Numbered from the stretch's first letter, positions 28,665-38,116 are shown. The stretch is DNA of 64,000 bases from Mycolicibacterium neoaurum VKM Ac-1815D (GCF_000317305.3 NC_023036.2:1426001-1490000); one strand, 5' to 3'. The notes: a model not told the origin generated them from the letters alone. A program made the numbers and translations.

Positions 28665-28677
28665 GGGCCGTAGGTCC
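28665..28677 (-). promoter_or_regulatory. Candidate DosR (DevR) box
   Basis: Read on the minus strand, GGACCTACGGCCC fits the core GGAC-N4-GNCCC of the mycobacterial DosR consensus. It lies about 37 nt upstream of the WS/DGAT-like start, in front of a WS/DGAT-USP pair, two gene classes abundant in the DosR regulon. The flanks match the extended 20-mer poorly, so this is tentative. Confidence 0.35.
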
Positions 28678-28764
28678 TCGATGTGATCCAGGCACCGGGC
28701 AACGAGACCGGGCGCCGGGTTCCGGCCGCCGCGGTGGGCGCGTCGAGCTGCAATTTCGTTGATT

Positions 28765-28792
28765 TTGGGGTACGGCGCGGTGCGGGTAGTAT
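28765..28792 (+). promoter_or_regulatory. Candidate SigA promoter of the infA-rplQ operon
   Basis: TTGGGG at 28765-28770 and TAGTAT at 28787-28792 are 16 nt apart, a plausible mycobacterial housekeeping pair, giving a leader of about 140 nt before infA. The rest of the 314-nt gap (28629-28942) shows no gene. The assignment is by eye. Confidence 0.45.
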
Positions 28793-28942
28793 GGATCGAC
28801 GGTGCGGCCTGCGCACCGACTCTTTGCGTGCCTCGTCTGAGAACCATAACGATTTCGGGTCCGGCTCACGTCACGTAGTCGGTGAATCGGTCGTGCCGGG
28901 GCGTAGAGATACGAAATCGAAGACAAGGATCGCTAAGACAGT

Positions 28943-29164
28943 ATGGCCAAGAAAGACGGTGCCATCGAGGTCGAGGGCCGCGTGGTCGAGCCTCTGCCCA
29001 ATGCGATGTTCCGCATTGAGCTGGAGAACGGACACAAGGTTCTGGCCCACATCAGCGGCAAGATGCGGCAGCACTACATCCGCATCCTGCCCGAGGACCG
29101 CGTCGTGGTGGAGCTCTCTCCCTACGACCTGTCCCGGGGCCGCATCGTGTACCGGTACAAGTAA
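28943..29164 (+). CDS. infA: Translation initiation factor IF-1
   Basis: A 73-residue OB-fold protein that binds the ribosomal A site during initiation. The whole sequence is family-like: [20 protein letters not shown] at the start, [17 protein letters not shown], then [26 protein letters not shown] 28943 is the only sensible start. It is the first gene of the infA-rpmJ-rpsM-rpsK-rpsD unit, 44 nt before rpmJ. Confidence 0.98.
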
Positions 29165-29208
29165 CTGCCCACCATCCAGACCATCCGAGAGAACAGGATC
29201 GCGAAGCC

Positions 29209-29322
29209 GTGAAGGTGAACCCGAGCGTCAAGCCGATCTGCGACAAGTGCAGGGTGATCCGCCGGCATCGGCGAGTCATGGTGATCTGCTCCGACCCGCG
29301 CCACAAGCAGCGGCAGGGCTAG
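29209..29322 (+). CDS. rpmJ: 50S ribosomal protein L36
   Basis: A 37-residue zinc-binding ribosomal protein. GTG 29209 opens a frame reading [19 protein letters not shown] and ending KQRQG, stop TAG at 29320. Zinc ligands Cys 11, Cys 14, Cys 27 and His 32 are all present, so this is the zinc (C+) form rather than the zinc-free paralogue made under zinc starvation. It sits between infA and rpsM in conserved order. Confidence 0.96.
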   Translation: MKVNPSVKPICDKCRVIRRHRRVMVICSDPRHKQRQG

Positions 29323-29465
29323 AGACCAGCACCACCCACAACTGAATGCAGACATCCCAGTACCACTGAGCAGATTGGCTGCTCACCACGTCCGGCACGG
29401 AGGCCGGACCCCGAACGGGGAACGGACTGGGAACAGACCTCCGCAACGAAAAGGAACACTGCCTG

Positions 29466-29840
29466 ATGGCACGTCTCATGGGCGTTGATCTCCCGCGCGA
29501 CAAGCGCATGGAGATCGCGCTGACCTATATCTACGGCGTCGGCCGTACCCGCTCCCAGGAGATCCTGGACGCGACCGGCATCAGCCGGGACCTGCGCACC
29601 AAGGACCTGACCGATGATCAGGTCTCGCAGCTGCGCGATTACATCGAAGGCAACCTCAAGGTCGAGGGTGACCTCCGTCGCGAGGTGCAGGCCGATATCC
29701 GTCGCAAGATCGAGATCGGCTGCTACCAGGGCCTGCGCCACCGTCGTGGCCTGCCCGTGCGCGGACAGCGCACCAAGACCAACGCGCGCACCCGCAAGGG
29801 CCCCAAGCGCACCATCGCCGGCAAGAAGAAGGCCAGGTAA
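29466..29840 (+). CDS. rpsM: 30S ribosomal protein S13
   Basis: A 124-residue component of the 30S head that contacts the 50S subunit and P-site tRNA. Typical stretches are [25 protein letters not shown] at the start and [24 protein letters not shown] near the basic C-terminus. The start ATG 29466 follows AAGGA. A 143-nt leader after rpmJ carries no gene. rpsK begins 6 nt after the stop. Confidence 0.98.
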   Translation: MARLMGVDLPRDKRMEIALTYIYGVGRTRSQEILDATGISRDLRTKDLTDDQVSQLRDYIEGNLKVEGDLRREVQADIRRKIEIGCYQGLRHRRGLPVRGQRTKTNARTRKGPKRTIAGKKKAR

Positions 29841-29846
29841 CCCCGG

Positions 29847-30263
29847 ATGGCACAGGCTAAGAAGGGCGGCACCGCCGCCAAGAAGGGTCAGAAGACCCGC
29901 CGCAGGGAAAAGAAGAACGTCCCGCACGGCGCTGCTCACATCAAGAGCACCTTCAACAACACCATCGTCTCGATCACCGATCCCCAGGGCAACGTCATCG
30001 CCTGGGCCTCGTCGGGTCACGTCGGCTTCAAGGGTTCGCGTAAGTCGACCCCGTTCGCCGCGCAGCTGGCCGCCGAGAACGCTGCCCGCAAGGCGCAGGA
30101 GCACGGTGTCAAGAAGGTCGATGTCTTCGTGAAGGGCCCGGGTTCGGGCCGCGAGACCGCGATCCGCTCGCTTCAGGCCGCAGGCCTCGAGGTCGGCGCG
30201 ATCTCCGATGTCACTCCGCAGCCGCACAACGGCTGCCGTCCGCCCAAGCGGCGCCGGGTCTAG
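29847..30263 (+). CDS. rpsK: 30S ribosomal protein S11
   Basis: A 138-residue platform protein of the small subunit. Diagnostic segments are [81 protein letters not shown] (in part) and the C-terminal [13 protein letters not shown]. The N-terminus is Lys/Arg-rich as in other actinobacteria. rpsD follows after 14 nt with AGGAGG-like GGGAGGAT upstream. Confidence 0.98.
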   Translation: MAQAKKGGTAAKKGQKTRRREKKNVPHGAAHIKSTFNNTIVSITDPQGNVIAWASSGHVGFKGSRKSTPFAAQLAAENAARKAQEHGVKKVDVFVKGPGSGRETAIRSLQAAGLEVGAISDVTPQPHNGCRPPKRRRV

Positions 30264-30277
30264 GGAGGATCTAGAAA

Positions 30278-30883
30278 ATGGCTCGTTATACCGGCCCCGC
30301 GACCCGCAAGTCGCGTCGCCTCGGCGTCGACCTCGTCGGCGGCGATCAGTCGTTCGAAAAGCGCCCCTACCCGCCCGGCCAGCACGGTCGCGCGCGGATC
30401 AAGGAGAGCGAATACCGCACCCAGCTGCAGGAGAAGCAGAAGGCTCGCTTCACCTACGGCGTCATGGAGAAGCAGTTCCGCAAGTACTACGAAGAGGCCA
30501 ACCGGCAGACCGGCAAGACCGGTGAGAACCTGCTCCAGATCCTGGAGAGCCGGCTGGACAATGTCGTCTACCGGGCCGGCCTGGCCCGCACCCGTCGGAT
30601 GGCGCGTCAGCTCGTCAGCCACGGGCACTTCCTGGTCAACGGTGTGAAGGTGAACATCCCGAGCTACCGGGTGTCGCAGTACGACATCATCGACATCAAG
30701 GACAAGTCGATCAACACGCTGCCGTTCGAGGCCGCACGTCAGGCCGCGGGCGAGCGCCCGATCCCGTCCTGGTTGCAGGTCGTGGGCGAGCGTCAGCGCA
30801 TCCTGGTGCACCAGCTCCCCGAGCGGGCGCAGATCCAGGTGCCGCTCACCGAACAGCTCATCGTCGAGTTCTACTCGAAGTAA
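30278..30883 (+). CDS. rpsD: 30S ribosomal protein S4
   Basis: A 201-residue primary 16S rRNA-binding protein, also a translational regulator in many bacteria. ARYTGPATRKSRRLGVDLVG begins the N-terminal domain, which lacks the zinc cysteines (zinc-free type). The S4 RNA-binding domain shows LDNVVYRAGLARTRRMARQLVSHGHFLVNG. A long perfect hairpin at 30892-30919 follows, before rpoA. Confidence 0.98.
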   Translation: MARYTGPATRKSRRLGVDLVGGDQSFEKRPYPPGQHGRARIKESEYRTQLQEKQKARFTYGVMEKQFRKYYEEANRQTGKTGENLLQILESRLDNVVYRAGLARTRRMARQLVSHGHFLVNGVKVNIPSYRVSQYDIIDIKDKSINTLPFEAARQAAGERPIPSWLQVVGERQRILVHQLPERAQIQVPLTEQLIVEFYSK

Positions 30884-30891
30884 TGAGGACG

Positions 30892-30919
30892 CCGGGCCCC
30901 CACAGCTTTGGGGGCCCGG
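30892..30919 (+). terminator. Stem-loop between rpsD and rpoA
   Basis: CCGGGCCCCC and GGGGGCCCGG form a perfect 10-bp all-GC stem with loop ACAGCTTT, 9 nt after the rpsD stop. No T-run follows, so it may be a mycobacterial-style terminator without U-tract, an attenuator, or an RNA-processing or stability element separating ribosomal-protein and rpoA expression. Confidence 0.6.
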
Positions 30920-30941
30920 TCACCAATACGGCATCAAATAG

Positions 30942-32021
<1,080 letters not shown>

Positions 32022-32110
32022 CCCCAGGGCACATTCCCGCCCAATTCTCGAAAGAGAACCGTCCCGGCCCTACCTGATACGGGGGCCGGCCCCACAAGGA
32101 GATAGTCGCA

Positions 32111-32668
32111 ATGCCCAAACCCACCAAGGGTCCCCGTCTCGGCGGGTCGTCCTCGCATCAGAAGGCGCTGCTGGCCAACCTGGCCACCGCGCTGTTCGAG
32201 CACGGCCGGATCAAGACCACCGAGCCGAAGGCCCGGGCGCTGCGTCCGTACGCCGAGAAGCTGATCACCCATGCCAAGAAGGGTGAGCTGCACAACCGGC
32301 GCGAGGTCATGAAGAAGATCCGCGACAAGGATGTGGTGCACACCCTGTTCGCTGAGATCGGCCCGTTCTTCGCCGACCGCAACGGTGGCTACACCCGCAT
32401 CATCAAGATCGAGAACCGCAAGGGCGACAACGCCCCCATGGCGGTCATCGAGCTGGTGCGGGAGAAGACGGTGACCTCTGAGGCCAACCGTGCCCGACGT
32501 GCGGATGCGTCGCAGAAGGCTGCCGCCGCCGAGGCACCTGCCGAAGAGGTCACCGAGGACACCACCGAGGCCCCGGCCGAGGAAGCCGTGACCGAGGAGA
32601 CCACCGAGGCTGCTGCTGAGGAGGCCACCGAGGCCCCTGCCGAGGACGCGAAGTCTGACGACAAGTAG
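32111..32668 (+). CDS. rplQ: 50S ribosomal protein L17 with Ala/Glu-rich tail
   Basis: Residues 1-120 are a complete L17 ([40 protein letters not shown] in part, and [26 protein letters not shown]). The remaining 65 residues are an acidic, low-complexity tail built from repeats of TEEA/APAEE type, a known mycobacterial extension (185 residues in all against about 120 in most bacteria). ATG 32111 follows AAGGAGA. A hairpin terminator starts 15 nt after the stop, inside truA. Confidence 0.97.
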   Translation: MPKPTKGPRLGGSSSHQKALLANLATALFEHGRIKTTEPKARALRPYAEKLITHAKKGELHNRREVMKKIRDKDVVHTLFAEIGPFFADRNGGYTRIIKIENRKGDNAPMAVIELVREKTVTSEANRARRADASQKAAAAEAPAEEVTEDTTEAPAEEAVTEETTEAAAEEATEAPAEDAKSDDK

Positions 32669-32675
32669 TCACGCT

Positions 32676-33545
32676 GTGAACGAACCCGCCACCTCCACCG
32701 GTGGCGGGTTTGTTCGTCTGCGGCTCGATATCGCTTACGACGGCACCGATTTCGCGGGCTGGGCCGCGCAGGCAGGGCAGCGGACCGTCGCCGGTGTCCT
32801 GGAGGAGGCGCTGTCCACGGTGTTCCGCACTCCGGTGGTACTGCGGGCCGCGGGCCGCACCGATGCCGGCGTGCATGCCACCGGTCAGGTGGCCCATGTG
32901 GACATCCCCGATGATGCGCTGGCACAGGCATTTCCGCGCAGTCCGCGCCCGGTCGGCGAACCGGAGTTCCTCCCGTTGACGCGGCGGCTGAGTCGTTTCG
33001 TGCCTGAGGAGGTCCGGGTGCTGCGCATCGAGCGGGCACCGCAGGGATTCGACGCGCGGTTCTCGGCGCTGCGCAGGCACTACGCGTATCGGTTGGGCAC
33101 AGCGCCGTATGGGGTGCTGCCTCAACATGCCCGGTTCGTCACACCGTGGCCGCGACCGCTGGATGTCGAGGCCATGGTGGCCGCATCGCGACACCTGTTG
33201 GGGCTGCATGATTTCGCCGCCTTCTGTCGGTACCGCGAGGGCGCCACCACGATTCGCGATCTGCAGCGCCTCGACTGGGAGCGCACCGGTGAGGTCGTCA
33301 CCGCGCATGTCAGCGCCGATGCGTTCTGCTGGTCGATGGTGCGCTCGTTGGTCGGCGCGCTGCTGGCAGTCGGGGAGGGTCGCCGCGACCCGGATTGGTG
33401 TGCGGGACTGTTGGATTCGACGAAGCGCTCCAGCGACTTCCCCGTCGCCCCTGCCCGCGGCCTGAGCCTGGTCGGTGTCGACTACCCGCCCGATGACGAA
33501 CTCGCCGCGCGGATCGAGATCACCCGGGATCTGCGCACGCTCTGA
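32676..33545 (+). CDS. truA: tRNA pseudouridine synthase A
   Basis: Isomerises uridine to pseudouridine at positions 38-40 of tRNA anticodon arms. The protein has 289 residues. The catalytic Asp lies in [34 protein letters not shown] starts the domain and [37 protein letters not shown] complete it. GTG 32676 is the only in-frame start before the domain, 7 nt after rplQ, and its first codons encode the low-complexity TSTGGG because they form the terminator hairpin. Confidence 0.95.
   Translation: MNEPATSTGGGFVRLRLDIAYDGTDFAGWAAQAGQRTVAGVLEEALSTVFRTPVVLRAAGRTDAGVHATGQVAHVDIPDDALAQAFPRSPRPVGEPEFLPLTRRLSRFVPEEVRVLRIERAPQGFDARFSALRRHYAYRLGTAPYGVLPQHARFVTPWPRPLDVEAMVAASRHLLGLHDFAAFCRYREGATTIRDLQRLDWERTGEVVTAHVSADAFCWSMVRSLVGALLAVGEGRRDPDWCAGLLDSTKRSSDFPVAPARGLSLVGVDYPPDDELAARIEITRDLRTL
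32683..32714 (+). terminator. Intrinsic-terminator hairpin over the truA start
   Basis: AACCCGCCACC (32683-32693) pairs perfectly with GGTGGCGGGTT (32700-32710) around a 6-nt loop, followed directly by TGTT, so a U-rich tail TTTGTT. It lies 15 nt after rplQ and covers codons 3-12 of truA. It should end most rplQ transcripts and could attenuate truA. Confidence 0.7.
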
Positions 33546-33620
33546 AGCTGCCCGGCGAGGCTACGGGTTGTCCCGTCGATCGGGCCTGAGAAGGCCAGAA
33601 AGCGTTGTCTCGGCAGAGAG

Positions 33621-34307
33621 TCAGATCCGTGGTGCGACGAAGTCGGCTGCCTGGGTGACCATCCCCGCCTTGATATAGGCCGGCGCCAGATGGTCGGCCC
33701 AGTAGTCCTGCCAGTTCTCGGGATCGGTCGGGTTGCATATCGGATCGTCACCGTGGCACAGCTCGATGGTGCGTTCCTTGTAGATCGGATTGAAGTTGGA
33801 GATGGGACCCACCCAGGCGATGCCGTTGCCGAACAGCGCGACGGCGGCGACCTTCTGATCTAGGCCCGGTGGCAGCGGATTCTTGAAGCCGAAGAAACCG
33901 AACGGCACCGCCAGCACCACATCGGTGACCGCGGCGCCGAGCGAGTAGCCGCCGAGCACCAGGCGGGTGTCCGGGCAGGACGAGGCCATGTATTGGACGC
34001 GTGCGCTCATATCGTTCGCGCCGATATCGATCTGGGTGTCGGCGGGGTACTTCACCGCATACAGGGCCACGTTCTTGCCGGTCTTGGAGCGCAACGACGC
34101 TACGAGTGCGTTGCCGATCTGACCCGCGCCGGGGGACTCCATGCGCCCGCGGGCGAAGATCAGTTCGGCATCCGGGCAATTCGCCGCCGAGGCGACTGGC
34201 AGCATCGGCGCGGTCAGCGTGGGTATGGCCACCGTGGCCAGCGCGAGCAGCGCGGCAACGGTGAGCATGGTGAAGCGGCGGACCGGACCCCTCGGCGTCA
34301 AGATCAC
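33621..34307 (-). CDS. Cutinase-family secreted hydrolase 1
   Basis: A 228-residue exported alpha/beta hydrolase of the mycobacterial cutinase-like (CULP) family. The signal peptide core is TVAALLALATVAIP with cleavage near ASA (about residue 41). Nucleophile Ser 122 is in GGYSLG; catalytic Asp about 188 in CHGDDPIC; His about 206 in YWADHLAPA. Mature-domain Cys pairs match cutinase disulfides. CULPs are esterases, lipases or phospholipases acting on cell-surface or host lipids rather than cutin. It is the last of four consecutive cutinase-like genes on this strand. Confidence 0.9.
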   Translation of the reverse strand: MILTPRGPVRRFTMLTVAALLALATVAIPTLTAPMLPVASAANCPDAELIFARGRMESPGAGQIGNALVASLRSKTGKNVALYAVKYPADTQIDIGANDMSARVQYMASSCPDTRLVLGGYSLGAAVTDVVLAVPFGFFGFKNPLPPGLDQKVAAVALFGNGIAWVGPISNFNPIYKERTIELCHGDDPICNPTDPENWQDYWADHLAPAYIKAGMVTQAADFVAPRI

Positions 34308-34359
34308 CGTGCCGATTGTAGCGGCGGTTTTTGACGCCGGTGTAGCCGAAGCAGGCCGA

Positions 34360-35070
34360 TCAGCGCACGCGGGCGGCGGCGAAGTCGGCGGCCTGCTCGA
34401 TCAGGCCCGAACCGATATAGGCGTCCTGCCAGTGGTTGGGCCATACATTCTGCAGATCCTCGAAGCCCGTGGGCAGGGAATCGCCGCAGACCGGATCGGT
34501 CGGGACACACACGTTGATGGTCCGGTCACGGTAGGGCGGACCGATCTCGTTTCCCACCATCCGGCGGGTGATGTTCGCGACCAGCACGACAGCCGCCACA
34601 TGGCCGGACATCTCCGGCGGCAGCGGTCGGTCGAAACCCAACCCGGATTGCGTCGCCGACAGTGCCAGCGCAGCCGAGGCGGCACCGAGGGAGTATCCAC
34701 CGACGATCAACCTGGTGTTCGGGCATGACCCGGCCATGTACTGGATCCGGTCGCTGATGTCGTTGGCGCCCACCGGCACCTCGAAATCGGCGGGATAGTT
34801 CACGGCGTAAACGCCGACGGGCTGGGGCAGCCGTGCGTTCAGGGCGCCGACGAGCGCGTCACCGATGCGGCCGATGCCGGGAGCCTCACCGCGCCCGCGC
34901 GCGAAGATCAGCTCGACGGGAGCGCAGGGTTCGGCCGATGCGGTGGGCAACTGGGCTGCCGGGGTCACCACGACGGAGGCGACGAACCCCCCTGCGGCGG
35001 CCGCGGCGGCGACCACGATCGCCAGGAACCTGCGCGCGCGGTGCTTTGCTGGAAGCGTTCGGCTGGACAC
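34360..35070 (-). CDS. Cutinase-family secreted hydrolase 2
   Basis: A 236-residue CULP. The N-terminus is an Arg-rich n-region then VVAAAAAAGGFVASVVV, a signal peptide or membrane anchor with cleavage near ASA (about 46). Ser 127 lies in GGYSLG, Asp about 192 in CVPTDPVC, His about 213 in VWPNHWQDAYIG. It shares the YSLG variant and C-terminal ADFAAARVR with copy 1, suggesting these two are the closer pair. Each gene is separated by 20-60 nt, compatible with one transcript. Confidence 0.9.
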   Translation of the reverse strand: MSSRTLPAKHRARRFLAIVVAAAAAAGGFVASVVVTPAAQLPTASAEPCAPVELIFARGRGEAPGIGRIGDALVGALNARLPQPVGVYAVNYPADFEVPVGANDISDRIQYMAGSCPNTRLIVGGYSLGAASAALALSATQSGLGFDRPLPPEMSGHVAAVVLVANITRRMVGNEIGPPYRDRTINVCVPTDPVCGDSLPTGFEDLQNVWPNHWQDAYIGSGLIEQAADFAAARVR

Positions 35071-35093
35071 CAGACGAGTGTACGGGGCCTGCG

Positions 35094-35741
35094 TCAGAGC
35101 AGTCCCGCGACGAAGCCGGCCGCCTGATCGGCGGGGCCGCCGTCGTAGGCGCGGTGGGCGGCGACGTCATCGCCGCTGGTGCAGATCGGATCGCCGGGAT
35201 TGCACAGGTCGATCGAGCGAGACCCCCAGACCGGGCTGACCGTCAGCGGCAGGCCGACCTTCGCCGACGGGTTGCCGAACACGGCCAGCGCGGCGACGTG
35301 CTCGGGGGTGTTCGGCGGCAGCGGGGCGGTGAATCCGATGGCGGGCACCGGCACCGCGGCGATGACGTCGATGACGGCCGCGCCCTGGGAGTAGCCGCCG
35401 AGTACCAGCCGGGTGCCGGGGCAGTTGTTGATCATCCACTGGATGTGACCACTGGCGTCGTTGGCGCCGGTGGCGGCGGCCAGGAAGTCGTAGTCGGCCG
35501 GATAGTTCACCGCGTAGGTGCCCACCGTGCGGCCACCGACCTTGCTGCGAAGCGAGTTCACGAACGCGGCGCCGATCCGGCCGAGGCCGGGATCCTCGTT
35601 GGTGCCACGGGCGAAGACGACCTCGATATCGGGACAGGACTCCGCCCCGGCGGGTGCCGCCGGTGTCAGGAGCAGCGAACCGACGGCCGCGGTGGCGGCG
35701 ACGAGCAGTGCCGAGCAGCGACGGACAAGATCAATGCGCAC
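35094..35741 (-). CDS. Cutinase-family secreted hydrolase 3
   Basis: A 215-residue CULP. The signal peptide is ALLVAATAAVGSLLLTPAAPAGA with cleavage before ESCPD (about 34). ARGTNEDPGLGRIG is the family segment; Ser 118 is in the classic GGYSQG; the Asp/His pair lies in LCNPGDPICTSGDDVAAHRAYDGG. Four mature cysteines fit two disulfides. It resembles copy 4 more than copies 1 and 2 (YSQG, ARGT, short C-terminus). All four catalytic triads appear intact. Confidence 0.9.
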   Translation of the reverse strand: MRIDLVRRCSALLVAATAAVGSLLLTPAAPAGAESCPDIEVVFARGTNEDPGLGRIGAAFVNSLRSKVGGRTVGTYAVNYPADYDFLAAATGANDASGHIQWMINNCPGTRLVLGGYSQGAAVIDVIAAVPVPAIGFTAPLPPNTPEHVAALAVFGNPSAKVGLPLTVSPVWGSRSIDLCNPGDPICTSGDDVAAHRAYDGGPADQAAGFVAGLL

Positions 35742-35780
35742 GCCACATCGTAACGCGACGGGGTGCGAGCAGGCCTGGAG

Positions 35781-36452
35781 TCACACGCGGCCGGCGATGA
35801 ACCCGGCTGCCTGCGGAATGAACCCGGAGGACTCGTATCGGGTGTGCGCAAACGGGTTGCGGCCGCCCGAGCAGATCGGGTCGCCGTCGGCGCACAGGTC
35901 GATACCGCGACCACTGAACGGCGGTCCCGCGGCACTGACGGGATAGCCGAACTTGGCGCCCGCGTTGCCGAACGCGGCGACGGCGGCCACATTGCCCGCC
36001 AGGTTGGAGGCCAATGGGGGAGCCGAACCGATATCGCCGATGCGGTCGCCGACCGGCGGAAGGCCCACCAGCATGTTGACGATGGCGGCGCCTTGGGAGT
36101 AGCCGCCGAGCACGACGCGGGTGTTCGGGCAAGCGTCGGCAAGGTAGGCGACTCGCGCGCTGGCATCGAATGCACCGTCGGCGGCGCGCAGGAAATCGTA
36201 GGTCGCCGGGTAGTTGACGCCGTAGGTGCTCAGCGTGCGGCCACCGAGCTGCGGGCGTAGCGCATTCTCCAGAGCAAACCCGACCCGACCGATACCCGGC
36301 GGCTCGCTGGTGCCCCTGGCGAAGATCAATTCGACGTCCGAACATGCCGGTTCGGCCGAGGCGACCGGCGCCGGAGCCGCCAGCACGACAAAGGAAGAGA
36401 CCAACGCCGAGCTCATCGCAGCCCACCGGGCCGCCATCTTGCGCAACTTCAC
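35781..36452 (-). CDS. Cutinase-family secreted hydrolase 4
   Basis: A 223-residue CULP. GTG 36452 or ATG 36437 both precede the signal peptide (MSSALVSSFVVLAAPAPVASA); a much longer open frame upstream only shadows the EamA gene. ARGTSEPPGIGRVG, Ser 119 in GGYSQG, LCADGDPICSGGRNPFAHTRYE with Asp and His complete the triad. It is the first cutinase gene in transcription order, 24 nt after the EamA transporter stop, so the transporter and four hydrolases might share a transcript. Confidence 0.88.
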   Translation of the reverse strand: MKLRKMAARWAAMSSALVSSFVVLAAPAPVASAEPACSDVELIFARGTSEPPGIGRVGFALENALRPQLGGRTLSTYGVNYPATYDFLRAADGAFDASARVAYLADACPNTRVVLGGYSQGAAIVNMLVGLPPVGDRIGDIGSAPPLASNLAGNVAAVAAFGNAGAKFGYPVSAAGPPFSGRGIDLCADGDPICSGGRNPFAHTRYESSGFIPQAAGFIAGRV

Positions 36453-36475
36453 GAGCCCATCTTCACATCTGATGG

Positions 36476-37477
36476 TCAGGTATGAGCAATCGGTCGTTCG
36501 GCAGGCGGTGGCACGTCCGGCCAATTGGCCTGCGCCACCCGATCGGACCGGTCGCCATGGCGGGCCAGGGCCAGGCCCATCAACACCACCGCACCGCCGA
36601 TTGCTTGGGTCACCGAGACCGATTCGCCGAGGACGACCCAGGCGATCAGCACCGCGAACAGGACCTCGGACAGCCCGACCAGCGAGGCGAACCGGGGCTG
36701 TAACCGGGCGATGCCCATGATGCCCAGGGTGTAGGCGATGGCCGTCGGGATGAGCGCAAGCGCGATCACCGGGACGTACCAGGGCAGGGTGAGACCGGCG
36801 ACGATGGTGTCGGTGGCGGTGAAGCGCAGCGGCAGCACACCGCTCGCGCCGAGTCCCGCCACCGCGAGGGCGCCGATGACGAGACCGGCGGCGGCCAGGG
36901 TCACCGGGCTCAGGCCGGTGCCGTCGGAGCTGGCCTTCTCCGACATCATGAAATAGCAGGCGGCGCAGATCGCCGCGGCCAGGCCCCAGGCCACCCCGGT
37001 CGAATTGATGTGGGCACCGGCGACGACGTCGAGCACCAGCACGATGCCCGCGACCGCCAGTGCCGCGCCGGCCAGTGTGAGCGCAGCGGGCCGTCGCCGC
37101 GTGGTGGCCCACAACCAGCCGACCACCAGGATCGGGGCGGTGTACTCCAGCAGCAGTGCCACGCCCACCGAAAGGTGGGAGACGGCGTTGTAGTAGCACA
37201 GCTGCGCGCCCGCAATGGGGATCAGGCCGTAGGCGATGACCGTTGTGCGGTGCCGCAGGGCCTCACGGACCCAGCCAGGACGGTAGTAGGTCGCGAACGC
37301 GGCCATCGCCAGCGCGCCGCCGGCCAACCGGGCGGTCACGGCCGCGGTCGGAGTCCAACCGGCCTCCATCAGTGCCTTGGCGAGCGGGCCGGACATGCCG
37401 AAGGTGAAGGCCGAGGTGATCGCGAAGATCAGACCGACCCGAAACCTGGTCGTCGCGCGCGCGTCGATCGTCGTCAT
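36476..37477 (-). CDS. EamA/DMT-superfamily transporter
   Basis: A 333-residue inner-membrane protein with ten hydrophobic segments in two EamA repeats. Repeat 1 includes FAITSAFTFGMSGPLAKALMEAGW and the end GVALLLEYTAPILVVGWLW; repeat 2 ends LTRYLQPRFASLV-like with GLSEVLFAVLIAWVVLGESV. RhtA/YdcZ-type DMT proteins export amino acids or metabolites; the substrate is unknown. ATG 37477 follows GGAG and replaces a longer frame to 37543. It is divergent from the CGNR regulator across a repeat-rich 73-nt space. Confidence 0.88.
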   Translation of the reverse strand: MTTIDARATTRFRVGLIFAITSAFTFGMSGPLAKALMEAGWTPTAAVTARLAGGALAMAAFATYYRPGWVREALRHRTTVIAYGLIPIAGAQLCYYNAVSHLSVGVALLLEYTAPILVVGWLWATTRRRPAALTLAGAALAVAGIVLVLDVVAGAHINSTGVAWGLAAAICAACYFMMSEKASSDGTGLSPVTLAAAGLVIGALAVAGLGASGVLPLRFTATDTIVAGLTLPWYVPVIALALIPTAIAYTLGIMGIARLQPRFASLVGLSEVLFAVLIAWVVLGESVSVTQAIGGAVVLMGLALARHGDRSDRVAQANWPDVPPPAERPIAHT

Positions 37478-37495
37478 GGAACACTCCGGACTGTA

Positions 37496-37570
37496 ATGAG
37501 TAAAATGGAAGTTGCTCATGACACTAACGGCGACGGGAGTCACGCGTCAAATGATTTTTACTCATGACAC
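37496..37570. repeat. Inverted and direct repeats between EamA and CGNR genes
   Basis: ATGAGTAAAA (37496-37505) has its exact reverse complement TTTTACTCAT at 37556-37565. CTCATGACAC occurs as an exact direct repeat at 37515-37524 and 37561-37570. The shared core is ACTCAT/CTCATG. The sites cover the divergent promoter space and the first codons of the CGNR regulator, so autoregulation and control of the transporter are likely. Confidence 0.55.
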
Positions 37571-38105
37571 GGAACTCACACTCCGCGCTGCCTGCGTGCT
37601 GATCAACAGCGACCGCGTCGACGGTGACGAGCTCGCCGATCTGGCCGGTTTGGAGAGCTATCTGGGCGAATTCGGCTGGACCGGCCGCCGTGATCGCGAC
37701 GACGAAGAACTGGCCGCCGTGCACCGACTGCGTGAACGGCTCGGCAGGCTCTGGGAGGGTGCCGACGACGAGGAGCGCACGGTGAATCAGGTCAACGCCC
37801 TGCTGGCCGACACCCATGCCTCACCCTGGCTGACCCGGCATGCCGAGATGCCGGAATGGCATCTTCATCTGGCCTCCGTCCGGGATCCGCTGGCTCAGCG
37901 GATGGGTGCGGAGATGGCGATGGCGCTGGCCGACCTGATCCGCGGTGGTGAGCTGCGCAGGCTCAAGGTGTGCGCGGCACCGGACTGCACGGCGGCACTG
38001 TTCGACATCTCGCGCAACCGGTCGAAGATCTTCTGCGACACCGGAAACTGCGGTAACCGTCAGCATGTTGCCGCTTATCGGGAACGGCGAGGCCGGGACG
38101 GGTAG
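37551..38105 (+). CDS. CGNR zinc-finger (ABATE-domain) regulator
   Basis: A 184-residue putative transcription regulator. The N-terminal ABATE-like domain (IFTHDTELTLRAACVLIN onward) probably binds a stress signal; the C-terminal zinc finger has CAAPDC and CDTGNCGNRQHVAAYRERR, the defining CGNR motif. ATG 37551 matches the family N-terminus better than ATG 37512 thirteen codons earlier. It is divergent from the EamA transporter and likely controls it through the repeats at 37496-37570. Confidence 0.87.
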   Translation: MIFTHDTELTLRAACVLINSDRVDGDELADLAGLESYLGEFGWTGRRDRDDEELAAVHRLRERLGRLWEGADDEERTVNQVNALLADTHASPWLTRHAEMPEWHLHLASVRDPLAQRMGAEMAMALADLIRGGELRRLKVCAAPDCTAALFDISRNRSKIFCDTGNCGNRQHVAAYRERRGRDG

Positions 38106-38116
38106 CGTCGATCAGC

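Noticed and set aside
28791..29345. Alternative long frame overlapping infA/rpmJ
   Set aside because: A shifted, Arg/Ser-rich frame; infA and rpmJ are unmistakable ribosomal and initiation proteins.
36453..37199. N-terminal extension of cutinase 4
   Set aside because: It runs through the EamA gene on the same strand in another frame and would hide the signal peptide.
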